From: CAVOGJ01 sp963695405
GTDB taxonomy: Bacteria; Planctomycetota; Planctomycetia; Pirellulales; Pirellulaceae
Direction: 5' to 3'
Length of the DNA stretch: 64,000 nucleotides
Assembly: GCA_963695405.1 (NCBI GenBank)
Contig: CAVOGJ010000003.1
Location: 1-64,000, forward strand
The translations under genes and the position numbers were made by a program. The notes below the pieces were generated by a model, which did not search any database, had not been told where the DNA came from, and saw only the letters and a program-made list of their open reading frames with translations. Below are positions 44,454-52,564 of the stretch, piece by piece (position 1 is the stretch's first letter; the number at the start of each line of letters is the position of its first letter).

Positions 44454-45018
44454 CCCCCTGGCGTGGGGACGGTGACTGCCGCCGCTGGCAACGCTGGCGC
44501 CGCTAGCGGCCCCGACCGCCTTACGGACGGGGTCTCAATATTGTCGGCCGATTTGTCGGCCGATCGCTCCGCGATCGGTTCCCTCACCCCGCCACCAACC
44601 CTGGCCCCCAGGCGTAGGGACGGTGACTGCCGCCGCTGGCAACGCTCAGCGGCCCCGACCGCCGTATGGACGGGGTCTCGATATTGTCGGCCGAGCGCTC
44701 CGCGATCGGTTCTTTCTCACCCCGCCACCAACCCTGGCCCCCAGGCGTGGAGGGACGGTGACTGCCGCCGCTGGCAACGCGAGCGGCCCCGACCGCCGTA
44801 TGGACGGGGTCTCGATATTGTCGGCCGAGCGCTCCGCGATCGGTTCTTTCTCACCCCGCCACCAACCCTGGCCCCCAGGCGTAGGGACGGTGACTAGGGA
44901 CGGTGACTGCCGCCGCTGGCAACGCGAGCGACCCCGACCGCCGTAAGGACGGGGTCTCGATATTGTCGGCCGAGTGCTCCGCGATCGGTTCTTTCTCACC
45001 TCGCCACCAACCCTGGCC
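44454..45018. repeat. Four-copy intergenic tandem repeat, unit about 135-150 bp
   Basis: Four copies begin at about 44461, 44612, 44746 and 44881. Each contains in order GGGACGGTGACTGCCGCCG, then CCCCGACCGCC-N-GGACGGGGTC, then ATATTGTCGGCCGA, then GCTCCGCGATCGGTTC and CACCCCGCCACCAACCCTGG. The CCCCGACC/GGACGGGG part can pair around a short loop, and in copy 1 CCGATCGC-TCC-GCGATCGG is a perfect hairpin. Copy 1 has an extra TTGTCGGCCGAT, and copy 4 a duplicated GGGACGGTGACTA. Unit lengths are not multiples of three and the frame shifts between copies, so it is not coding. Located between divergent CvpA-like and YdjM-like genes. Origin unknown. Confidence 0.85.
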
Positions 45019-45193
45019 GCAGACCAGGCACCAGCCCGAGGTCGCCAGGATACGATTTTCCATCCACTTATTCGGCATAGCCAACGGGTTCTTGGACCGA
45101 TAAGACAAAGAAGCCGAGGTGGACCTGTATCCAAGGGTCCCTTGTCGCCCGATCGCTACCTATCTGCCGCAGGTAAGCAAAACGAGTTTTGCC

Positions 45194-45979
45194 ATGGCCA
45201 ATTTCCCTACCCACGTCACGACAAGTGCCATTCTCGGCGCCGCCTATGGCACGGCAGCGCACATCGGTTACGGCTATCCACTTCCCACCTGTCTCTTGGC
45301 AGGCGGACTCTGCACGATCGCCGGGATCCTTCCTGATGTGGACAGCGATAACGCCGTGGTCCTGAGGGAGATCTTGGCTTTTGTGGCGGCCGTTATCCCC
45401 ATGCTGCTACTCGATCGATTCCGCGAGCTGATGTGGCCGCAAGAGAGCATCGTGGTTGCCGTGGGATTGCTGTACGTGGTGATTCGTTTCGGTGCGGGCG
45501 AGATGATTCGCAAACTCACCATTCACCGGGGTATGTGGCATAGTGTTCCGGCGGCGCTCGCGGTCAGCCTTGTGATTTACGGCCTCTGCGAATGCAGCGA
45601 CCCACAGGTCCGCATTTTCAAGTCGACGGCCGTCTTTCTTGGATACCTGTGGCACCTGGTCCTGGATGAGATTTACGCCGTGGATACGGTCCATGGCCGC
45701 TTGCGGGTAAAACGTTCTTTCGGCACTGCACTCAAGTTGTTCGGTACGAATCCAGTGGCGAATGTGGCTACCTACGGCCAACTAGTGGCGATCAGCTACT
45801 TTCTGATGAGCCAACCGGCCATGGAATTGCCGGCCCATCCGCAGGTCGCGGAGGAGGCGAACCGCCGCCCGGGGGCGTCCGCCGAGGCCCCCATTCCTGG
45901 TCCGAGCGATCCGCTCTACATGCCCCCCTACCCTCCTCAGCTGACACCCGTTCCACCGCCAGCGGGCACGAGTCGTTGA
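45194..45979 (+). CDS. YdjM-like membrane-associated metal-dependent hydrolase
   Basis: A 261-residue protein of the LexA-binding/YdjM (DUF457-type) membrane hydrolase family. NFPTHVTTSAILGAAYG at the start carries the conserved His, GILPDVDSD provides Asp ligands, IHRGMWHSVPA and YLWHLVLDEIYAVD add the metal-binding His/Asp pairs, and four membrane segments lie between. The C-terminal 50 residues are Pro-rich and probably disordered. The ATG at 45194 is chosen because the family begins MANFPTHV; 25 upstream in-frame codons are not conserved-looking. Function in the family is poorly known. Confidence 0.82.
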   Translation: MANFPTHVTTSAILGAAYGTAAHIGYGYPLPTCLLAGGLCTIAGILPDVDSDNAVVLREILAFVAAVIPMLLLDRFRELMWPQESIVVAVGLLYVVIRFGAGEMIRKLTIHRGMWHSVPAALAVSLVIYGLCECSDPQVRIFKSTAVFLGYLWHLVLDEIYAVDTVHGRLRVKRSFGTALKLFGTNPVANVATYGQLVAISYFLMSQPAMELPAHPQVAEEANRRPGASAEAPIPGPSDPLYMPPYPPQLTPVPPPAGTSR

Positions 45980-45995
45980 TCGCCGTTGGTCCGCC

Positions 45996-46181
45996 TCAAT
46001 CGTCAGCGACTTGTCGCCACAGTCGTAACTTGTCCTCGTCTGTCAGAAGCCGCCAGTCATGATCGGCCAGCGCTGCCGCCAGCGCCCAGAGCAGGTTCCG
46101 ACTGGCTTGCGGGTGACGTTGCTGTACCAGTCGAAACGCAAGCGCCGGCCCCAAGCGTTCGAGTTCCTCACGGGTATGCAC
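45996..46181 (-). CDS. Small helical protein, unknown function
   Basis: A 61-residue protein beginning MHTREELERLGPALAF and ending LTDEDKLRLWRQVADD. AAGGAG lies upstream of the ATG at suitable spacing. Composition is typical of a soluble helical protein, with no known motif. It is convergent with the YdjM-like gene, 16 bases apart. A real but unrecognised small gene is plausible. Confidence 0.5.
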   Translation of the reverse strand: MHTREELERLGPALAFRLVQQRHPQASRNLLWALAAALADHDWRLLTDEDKLRLWRQVADD

Positions 46182-46443
46182 GCCGATCTCCTTTAACCAG
46201 CCGACACTGGTCGGACCTAGCTTGTTGCAATGTGGTCATGGACGGATCAAGCCTTCGGTTCGGAGATCGATCGGTCGTGCCGGGTGATGCCTCATTTGCC
46301 AACGTTGGGAGCACGATTCCATGCACGCTGCCGCCACCCTGATGCTCGTCCACGAGAGTAAACTTCGCGGTCTCATGCCTGGCGAAGAGTCGCTGGAGCG
46401 TCTCGAGGCGAGCGCCTAGGTCCGCCGCCAAGACACGGACGAT

Positions 46444-46692
46444 GTGCTGGGCCTTTGTGAGGGAAACAGATGCAAGAGTGGCAAGCAAGGCAGGAAGCCA
46501 GGAGGCGGACGCGTGCAATTATTCGAAAAGAAAAAGAAACGCTGGACGCACCGCCAGACCATCCATTTACCACCATCCGTCCCCTTCCGCGACTACTCAG
46601 GGATGGGCATTGAGCGAGGTCGCGTGGCCGTCGTTTCGCAGGAAGACTCGCTGCTCTGGGTCGGGGAATGCTTGTGTTGCTGGTTGGCTTGA
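46444..46692 (+). pseudogene. Fragment of a beta-propeller-like protein gene
   Basis: This frame reads GLCEGNRCKSGKQGRKPGG, RVQLFEKKKKRW, then VPFRDYSGMGIERGRVAVVSQEDSLLWVGE, whose core (DYSGM...GRVAVVSQED..LWVG) resembles a family of secreted propeller-like proteins found in several bacteria. Only about 60 such residues are present. Upstream sequence in the other frames does not continue it convincingly, and after LLWVGE the frame turns to CLCCWLA and stops. I infer a decayed or frameshifted remnant; the assignment is from memory of the motif. Confidence 0.4.
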
Positions 46693-46927
46693 GCCGCCGG
46701 TGGGACAGCCCCAGCTCACTGCCATCACGACGGGTCCCAGAGCGGTCGACGAACGTGCCTCGGCACGACGACCGGCCGCGGTAAATTTCGTCCCGCCTGG
46801 CAGCATCGGCAGCCGTTTTCGCATAAACTGTGGGCGGTCACAGCAGCCACCTTGAGTCGGCGATTTCGACCCGCCCTGGCGGCAGATTTCGCCGCGTTCA
46901 TCGCCCTTGCACAGGAGGGAGCACATC

Positions 46928-48380
46928 ATGAAACGTCGAGACTTTCTCAAGACTTCTGCAGCCGTCGCGGCGGCGGCCTCCCTCGGCCCCAGGTCGCATG
47001 CCGCTCCGCCCGCCGCGAACGATGCACACGCCGCCTGTTGCGACCGAACCTACGCGACTCCCGCCGCCGCCATCCGCTCACCTCGCGAAACGATCCTCTA
47101 CGTGCCCGCCATCTATGTGGGTACCCAGCAAGCGGCACACCCCGATTACCTGGCAACGGTCGACGTGGATCCGGCCTCTGCCACTTACAGCCAGGTGATC
47201 AGCCGTCTGCCCATGCCTCATGTGGGCGACGAGCTTCACCATTTCGGTTGGAATGCCTGCAGCAGTTGCCACGGCGAACCAGGCAAGTCTCGTCGGTTCA
47301 TCGTCCTGCCCGGTATCACTTCGGGCCGAATCCATTTCGTGGATACAACGGACCCCCGTCAACCAACACTTCATCATGTACTCGAGCCGGAGGAGATCGC
47401 GGAGCGCGCGCAACCTTTCTGCCCCACACACGGTACACTGCCTGGCCGATGGCACGATCATGATCTCCATGCTCGGCGACGCGAATGGCGACGGACCGGG
47501 TGGCTTCTTGTTACTCGACGACGCCTTTCAGATCATTGGCCGCTGGGAACGCGACGCCGGCGCCATGAAATTCAATTATGACTTTTGGTACCAACCGCGA
47601 CACAACGTGATGGTTAGCAGCGAATGGGGCTCGCCGAAGACCGTCTCGCAGGGATTTCGGCTAGAGGATGTTCAAGCGGGCCGTTTTGGACAGCAAATCC
47701 ATTTTTGGGACTGGCAGGACCGGAAAGTCGTGCAGTCGGTCAATCTCGGCGAGTCGGGCATGATCCCACTGGAGGTTCGCTTCCATCACAATCCCGATAG
47801 CACACATGGATTTGTTGGTGCCGCCCTGAGCAGCACCATGTGGCATTGGCATCGGGCGGATGACCAGTGGCAAGTCGAAAAAGTGCTCAGCGTCGATCCG
47901 GTCGAGACGGAAGGTTGGCCGTTTCCTGTTCCAGGCCTGATCACGGACCTGGTGCTCTCCATGGACGATCGGTGGCTCTATTTCTCCAACTGGTTGCACG
48001 GAGATCTGCGTCAATATGATGTCAGCGATCCAGCTCATCCGCGACTGGCGGGCCGCGTTTGGCTGGGGGGCGTGATTGGGCACGCCACCGACTGGCCGCA
48101 ACGGCCGCTGACGGGTGGCCCACAGATGTTGCAGCTCAGCCTCGATGGAAAGCGGCTGTATGTGACCAATTCACTCTACAGCCCCTGGGACAATCAATTC
48201 TACCCGGACATGGCCGTGCGCGGATCGTACCTGCTCCAGGTGGATTGCGACACAAGCGAAGGAGGTCTGGCGATCAACGACAAGTTCTTCGTCGACTTTG
48301 GCCAGGAACCGCAAGGGGCAGCGCGGGCCCACGAGATGCGATTTCCTGGCGGAGACTGTACCTCGGACATTTGGAGCTAA
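46928..48380 (+). CDS. Tat-exported selenium-binding-protein homologue (methanethiol oxidase-like), frameshifted
   Basis: A protein of about 483 residues once restored. MKRRDFLKTSAAVAAAAS is a Tat signal. YVPAIYVGTQQAAHPDYLATVDVD, HHFGWNACSSCHG and LPGITSGRIHFVDT match the N-terminal half of SBP56, the family that includes bacterial methanethiol oxidase. The second half is in another frame (SAPHTVHCLADG, MLGDANGDGPGGF, EVRFHHNP, FVDFGQEPQGAARAHEMRFPGGDCTSDIW). The frames meet at the GCGCGCG stretch near 47403-47412, where one base is extra or two missing. GGAGG precedes the ATG. serA follows two bases after its stop. Confidence 0.87.
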
Positions 48381-48382
48381 CG

Positions 48383-49570
48383 ATGCACGTCCTTATCGCG
48401 GATAAACTTTCCGCCCAAACAGTCGCCTGTCTAGAAAAGCTCGGTTGTGAGGTATCCGTGCGACCCGAATTGACGGCGGATGACCTCGCCGCACAGATCG
48501 GTTCCGCGAATATCCTGGTAGTCCGCTCGACCAAGGTGAATACGGCCACCATCGAGGCCGCCAGTGATCTCGAGCTGATCATCAGGGCCGGCTCCGGCTA
48601 TGACACGATCGACGTGAATGCGGCCAGCGCCCGTGGCATCCACGTGGCGAACTGTCCCGGCAAGAATGCGAATGCGGTGGCGGAGCTGACGATCGGCCTG
48701 CTGATTGCGGCCGATCGGCAAATCGCGAGCGCCTGTGCCGATTTGCGCGCTGGACGCTGGAAGAAGAAGCAGTATGGTCAGTCGTTTGGTCTGAAGGGCC
48801 GCACCTTGGGATTGCTTGGCTTCGGTTCGATCAGTCAGGCAGTCAGCCAGGCGGCACTGGGGCTGCAGATGAGGGTCCTGGCATGGTCGCGCAGCCTGAC
48901 CGACGATGTGGCCGAAGCGCATGAGATTCGACGAGCCGAAGCGCTGGCACAGATCGCCGCCTGCGACGCGGTGAGTATCCACCTGCCATCAACGCCCGAG
49001 ACGAAACACATCGTGGGCCGGGAATTCTTGTCACGCATGCGGGACGGCGCCATTTTGATCAATACATCGCGTGGCCCTTTGGTGGACACCGAGGCCCTAC
49101 GCGAGGCGATCGCGAGCAAGCACCTACGCGTGGCGCTGGATGTGTACGAAAATGAACCGTCTGGCGGCGAAGCCACTTTTGAGGACTCGTCGCTCGCCGC
49201 CGCCATTACGGGGACTCCTCACATTGGCGCCTCGACCGAGCAAACATCGGAGGCCATCGCCGCCGAAGTCGTCCGGATCGTGCGCGTCTTCCAGGAAACG
49301 GGGCGCCCCTGCGGCTCGGTTAACCTCTGCCAGCGCAGCCCGGCCACCTGCCAGTTGGTCGTCCGCCATTTGAACCAGGTCGGCGTATTGGCCGGTGTGC
49401 TCGATGGATTGCGAGAAGAACAGATTAACGTCGAGGAAATGGAAAACATGATCTTCGAGGGTGCCCACGCTGCATCCTGTACGTTGCGGCTGGATGGCGA
49501 GCCGTCGCCGCGGATGATTGAACAGTTGCGCGGCAACCCGGCGATTCTGCATGTGACGCTCGCCAAGTGA
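48383..49570 (+). CDS. serA: D-3-phosphoglycerate dehydrogenase-type 2-hydroxyacid dehydrogenase with ACT domain
   Basis: A 395-residue NAD enzyme, probably the first step of serine synthesis. Visible: NILVVRSTKVNTATIEAAS, the NAD loop LGLLGFGSISQAVS, INTSRGPLVDTEAL with the substrate Arg, LDVYENEPSGGEATF with the Glu, and TPHIGASTEQTSEA with the catalytic His. The last 75 residues (VRHLNQVGVLAGVLDGLREEQINVEEMEN; key VGVLAGVL) form an ACT domain, as in short SerA forms regulated by serine. It starts two bases after the upstream stop with TTGGAG as Shine-Dalgarno, implying co-transcription. Confidence 0.88.
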   Translation: MHVLIADKLSAQTVACLEKLGCEVSVRPELTADDLAAQIGSANILVVRSTKVNTATIEAASDLELIIRAGSGYDTIDVNAASARGIHVANCPGKNANAVAELTIGLLIAADRQIASACADLRAGRWKKKQYGQSFGLKGRTLGLLGFGSISQAVSQAALGLQMRVLAWSRSLTDDVAEAHEIRRAEALAQIAACDAVSIHLPSTPETKHIVGREFLSRMRDGAILINTSRGPLVDTEALREAIASKHLRVALDVYENEPSGGEATFEDSSLAAAITGTPHIGASTEQTSEAIAAEVVRIVRVFQETGRPCGSVNLCQRSPATCQLVVRHLNQVGVLAGVLDGLREEQINVEEMENMIFEGAHAASCTLRLDGEPSPRMIEQLRGNPAILHVTLAK

Positions 49571-49773
49571 CGGTCGTCCTCGCAGTATCGACACGGCGTT
49601 TTCCGCCTCGCGATCCAGCAGGGCACCTCCTCTCACGTTGCCGCACGCGCGCGAAGGCGAGAGCGGGCGGCAACCGCTGCCTTGTGAGGGTCGTGATCCC
49701 GCGGCAGGATAGCCATCCAAGACGTTGTGTCTGCTTGCCTCATTGAGAAGAAGGAAGGATCGCGACAGGCGGC

Positions 49774-51603
49774 CTATCCCTGTTTCCCTCCGTCGAGATA
49801 AGCCGTCAGCAGCGCCAAATCAGCGGGGGTGATACCGCTAATGCGGCCAGCTTGGGCCAGGTTCAGCGGACGCACGCGGGACAGCTTTTCGTGCGCCTCG
49901 TGCCGCAGGTGCGGTAGCGCCGCATAGTCGAGTGAAGCAGGCAGGCGTTTTTCGGCCATCCGCAATTGTCGGTCCACCTCCGCGTCCTGCCGGGCAATGT
50001 AACCCGCATATTTGACGTCATAAACCACCTGCTCAGCCACCAGCGGATCGACGTCGGCCAACGTAGAATCGCGCTCCACGATGGCTGCCCAGTCGACCTC
50101 GGGACGGCGGAGCCATTGCGCCAACGTTCCTTCGTCGCATCGGCGATTCTCAAGCGCCATACGTACGGCTGCCATAGCCTCTTCTTTTGCAGCGAGACGT
50201 GACATGCGATCATTGCCCACCAATCCGCATGCGGCGGCCAGTCGAGTCAACCGCCGGTCCGCATTGTCTTGCCGCAGCCTGAGGCGATGTTCGGCGCGGC
50301 TGGTAAACATCCGATACGGCTCGTCCACACCACGCGTCACGAGATCATCAAGCAAGACGCCGATATATGCCTGCTCGCGACCGAGCAGGAGTGGATCGTC
50401 GCCCCGCAACTGGAGAGCCGCGTTGGCGCCAGCCATCAAACCTTGTGCGGCGGCTTCCTCATAACCGGTGGTGCCGTTGATTTGTCCCGCAAAATAAAGC
50501 CCACGGACTGACTTGGTTTCCAACCACGGTCGCAGTTGTTCCGGCGGACAAAAGTCATACTCCACCGCGTAACCGTAGCGCATGATCTGGGCTCGCTCGA
50601 GGCCCGGGATCAGACGGAAGATCGCGTCCTGGACGTCTCGAGGCAGACTGGTCGAGATACCATTGATGTAATATTCCTGTGTCTGCCGGCCTTCGGGTTC
50701 CAAGAACAACTGATGCTGCGACTTCTCGGCGAACCGTACCACCTTGTCTTCGATCGAGGGACAGTAGCGGGGACCGTTCCCCTGGATCTGACCGCTGTAC
50801 ATGGGGGCGCGGTGGAGGTTGTCGCGAATCAGATCATGCACCGCTGCATTTGTGTGGGTAATCCAGCACGGTAACTGATCAACCTCGAGACGGTCATGCA
50901 GAAAAGAAAAAGGACGCGGCTCCTCATCTCCTGGCTGCCGTTCGCAGGCGGCGAAATCGATGGTGCGACCATTCATCCGTGGCGGAGTCCCGGTCTTGAA
51001 GCGTTGCAATTGAAAGCCCAGACGGGTCAGCGCCCCGCTAATACCGGAGGTGGTCCCCTCGCCCGCCCGGCCCCCCGACGTCTTGACTTCTCCGGTATGC
51101 ATCAAAGCCTGGAGGAACGTCCCGGTCGTCAGGACCACCGCCGGTGCGCGGTACTCGACGTCGCCCACAACCCTTACTCCGTTTACCGTGCGCGGGGACG
51201 ACGGTGCCTCATTTACCAACAGGTCGGTCACCACTTCTTGACGCAGCGCGAGATTTGGCTGTTCCTCAACGATCCTCTTGATCTCCTGCTGATAGGCCTT
51301 TTTGTCCGCCTGCGCACGAGGGCTGTGCATGGCGGGTCCCTTACGGCAGTTGAGCATCCGAAACTGGATTCCGGTGCGGTCGATGGCGACGCCCATGGCG
51401 CCACCCAGGGCGTCGATCTCACGGGCGATCTGTCCCTTGGCAACGCCGCCAATCGCCGGGTTGCAGCTCATCTGCCCCACCGTATCGAGATTGGTGGTGA
51501 GCAGTGCGACCTGGGCACCCAGCCGAGCGGCCGCTAGGGCAGCCTCGGTGCCGGCATGCCCTGCCCCGACGACTAGGACATCGTAATCGTAGCGAATGCT
51601 CAT
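49774..51603 (-). CDS. mnmG: tRNA uridine-5-carboxymethylaminomethyl(34) synthesis enzyme
   Basis: A 609-residue FAD protein (GidA) that, with MnmE, modifies U34 in tRNAs. The FAD loop VVGAGHAGTEAALAAARLG is at the N-terminus, followed by MSCNPAIGGVAKGQI, RFKTGTPPRM, GIYFAGQ-type LYFAGQINGTTGYEEAAAQG and FTSRAEHRLRLRQDNAD (key SRAEHRL). The C-terminal helical domain ends ISGITPADLALLTAYL, as in the family. Length is normal. It lies 35 bases downstream of the TerB-like gene on the same strand. No Shine-Dalgarno is visible before the ATG. Confidence 0.95.
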   Translation of the reverse strand: MSIRYDYDVLVVGAGHAGTEAALAAARLGAQVALLTTNLDTVGQMSCNPAIGGVAKGQIAREIDALGGAMGVAIDRTGIQFRMLNCRKGPAMHSPRAQADKKAYQQEIKRIVEEQPNLALRQEVVTDLLVNEAPSSPRTVNGVRVVGDVEYRAPAVVLTTGTFLQALMHTGEVKTSGGRAGEGTTSGISGALTRLGFQLQRFKTGTPPRMNGRTIDFAACERQPGDEEPRPFSFLHDRLEVDQLPCWITHTNAAVHDLIRDNLHRAPMYSGQIQGNGPRYCPSIEDKVVRFAEKSQHQLFLEPEGRQTQEYYINGISTSLPRDVQDAIFRLIPGLERAQIMRYGYAVEYDFCPPEQLRPWLETKSVRGLYFAGQINGTTGYEEAAAQGLMAGANAALQLRGDDPLLLGREQAYIGVLLDDLVTRGVDEPYRMFTSRAEHRLRLRQDNADRRLTRLAAACGLVGNDRMSRLAAKEEAMAAVRMALENRRCDEGTLAQWLRRPEVDWAAIVERDSTLADVDPLVAEQVVYDVKYAGYIARQDAEVDRQLRMAEKRLPASLDYAALPHLRHEAHEKLSRVRPLNLAQAGRISGITPADLALLTAYLDGGKQG

Positions 51604-51638
51604 ATATAGGCGATGCCTTCGTCTGGTCCGGCAGCAAG

Positions 51639-52202
51639 TTAGCCGAAGGCCGCCTCGATGCGATCGAGTTCCGCCTGTTCGCTCTCGGAAATCGCGCCCA
51701 GGCCCAGGAACCCCCCGGACGCCTCGGCGACCTGACGGGCATGCGCAACCAGCCCATCGCGTAATGCGATGCGATCGGTATCGGACAGCGTTTCGCCCAG
51801 CGCCTTGACATAGTCACTCCAGGCCTGGAACAACTCGCCATCCGGTTTCTCTTCGAGCCATGCCAAGAGGCACTGGTAGCTGGGACACGACTTACTGATC
51901 CCCGATTGCACGGCGGCCTGCAGGATCGCGTCGCGTTCCTTTTCGAGCAGTCGACCATCAGCCCAAGCGACCCGCACGAGCGGCACCATCGACAGAGCGG
52001 CCAGGGCATTGTTGCCCAGGTCGAGGCGTATCAAGCGATCGAGCAAGTCGACATCGGTAAAGCCAGAGATGGCCGCCAGTTCCTTTCGTTTCAGCTCGTG
52101 AGCCAGCTCCTCTTTCAATTTCTGCAGCAATTCGCAGTCTCTCTTGCGAAAAAACGAGTCTTCCAGCGCCTGGCGCCGGTCATGGAGAAATTCGTCAGAC
52201 AT
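51639..52202 (-). CDS. TerB-like helical protein, unknown function
   Basis: A 187-residue soluble helical protein. LVRVAWADGRLLEKERDAIL (about 73-92) resembles the metal-binding TerB/DjlA-type motif (AWADGxxxxxE). The N-terminal 50 residues are highly charged (RRQALEDSFFRKRDCELLQ), probably coiled coil. The ATG at 52202 is preceded by AAAGGACGAAG; upstream ATGs are possible. Co-directional with mnmG, 35 bases apart. The family assignment is tentative. Confidence 0.65.
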   Translation of the reverse strand: MSDEFLHDRRQALEDSFFRKRDCELLQKLKEELAHELKRKELAAISGFTDVDLLDRLIRLDLGNNALAALSMVPLVRVAWADGRLLEKERDAILQAAVQSGISKSCPSYQCLLAWLEEKPDGELFQAWSDYVKALGETLSDTDRIALRDGLVAHARQVAEASGGFLGLGAISESEQAELDRIEAAFG

Positions 52203-52564
52203 CCGATCTTCGTCCTTTGTGTATTGATCCCAAGTCATCACCACGACGGGGTGAAGCCACCCTTGTCCTTTATACCCCATTCGGCCCCTCGAGTTGAGTC
52301 GCCCTGGCCTGGCTGAGCCGATCTGGGGAATTGCCGGGCAAAGGCGTGACACTTTTGGCACTCATAGGCCGTGTCTCGCCGCCGAGGAGGTGGGCGCTAC
52401 CGGCGGTGATGGGCCGTTCCGTGGTTGCAGCAGCGTACCACGGTCGATCGACGCGCTCACACTGTCGTGCGGGGCGAGCTGGGTCCCCGCCTGCGCGGGG
52501 ATGACGAGTGGGGCGAAGGGGTAATCTGCGGATCGTTTACGAATGGGCCGCACGCCACCAAGAC
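52203..52564. other. Intergenic region with REP-like element
   Basis: About 360 bases between the SNF2 gene and the TerB-like gene, both on the minus strand. It carries a REP-like palindrome at 52479-52506 and no supported gene. Confidence 0.5.
52479..52506. repeat. REP-like palindromic element
   Basis: Sequence of the type CTGGGTCCCCGCCTGCGCGGGGATGACG: stem CCCCGC (52485-52490) / GCGGGG (52495-52500). Read on the minus strand it gives the well-known CGTCATCCCCGC...GGACCCAG pattern, whose translation VIPAQAGTQ is a common spurious protein signature in many bacterial genomes. Confidence 0.7.

Noticed and set aside
44289..44946. Plus-strand open frames of 202 and 107 codons over the repeat array
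   Set aside because: They only translate the intergenic repeats; successive units fall in different frames and no ribosome binding site is present.
44454..45018. CRISPR array
   Set aside because: Units are about 135-150 bp, contiguous, with no unique spacers and no cas genes nearby.
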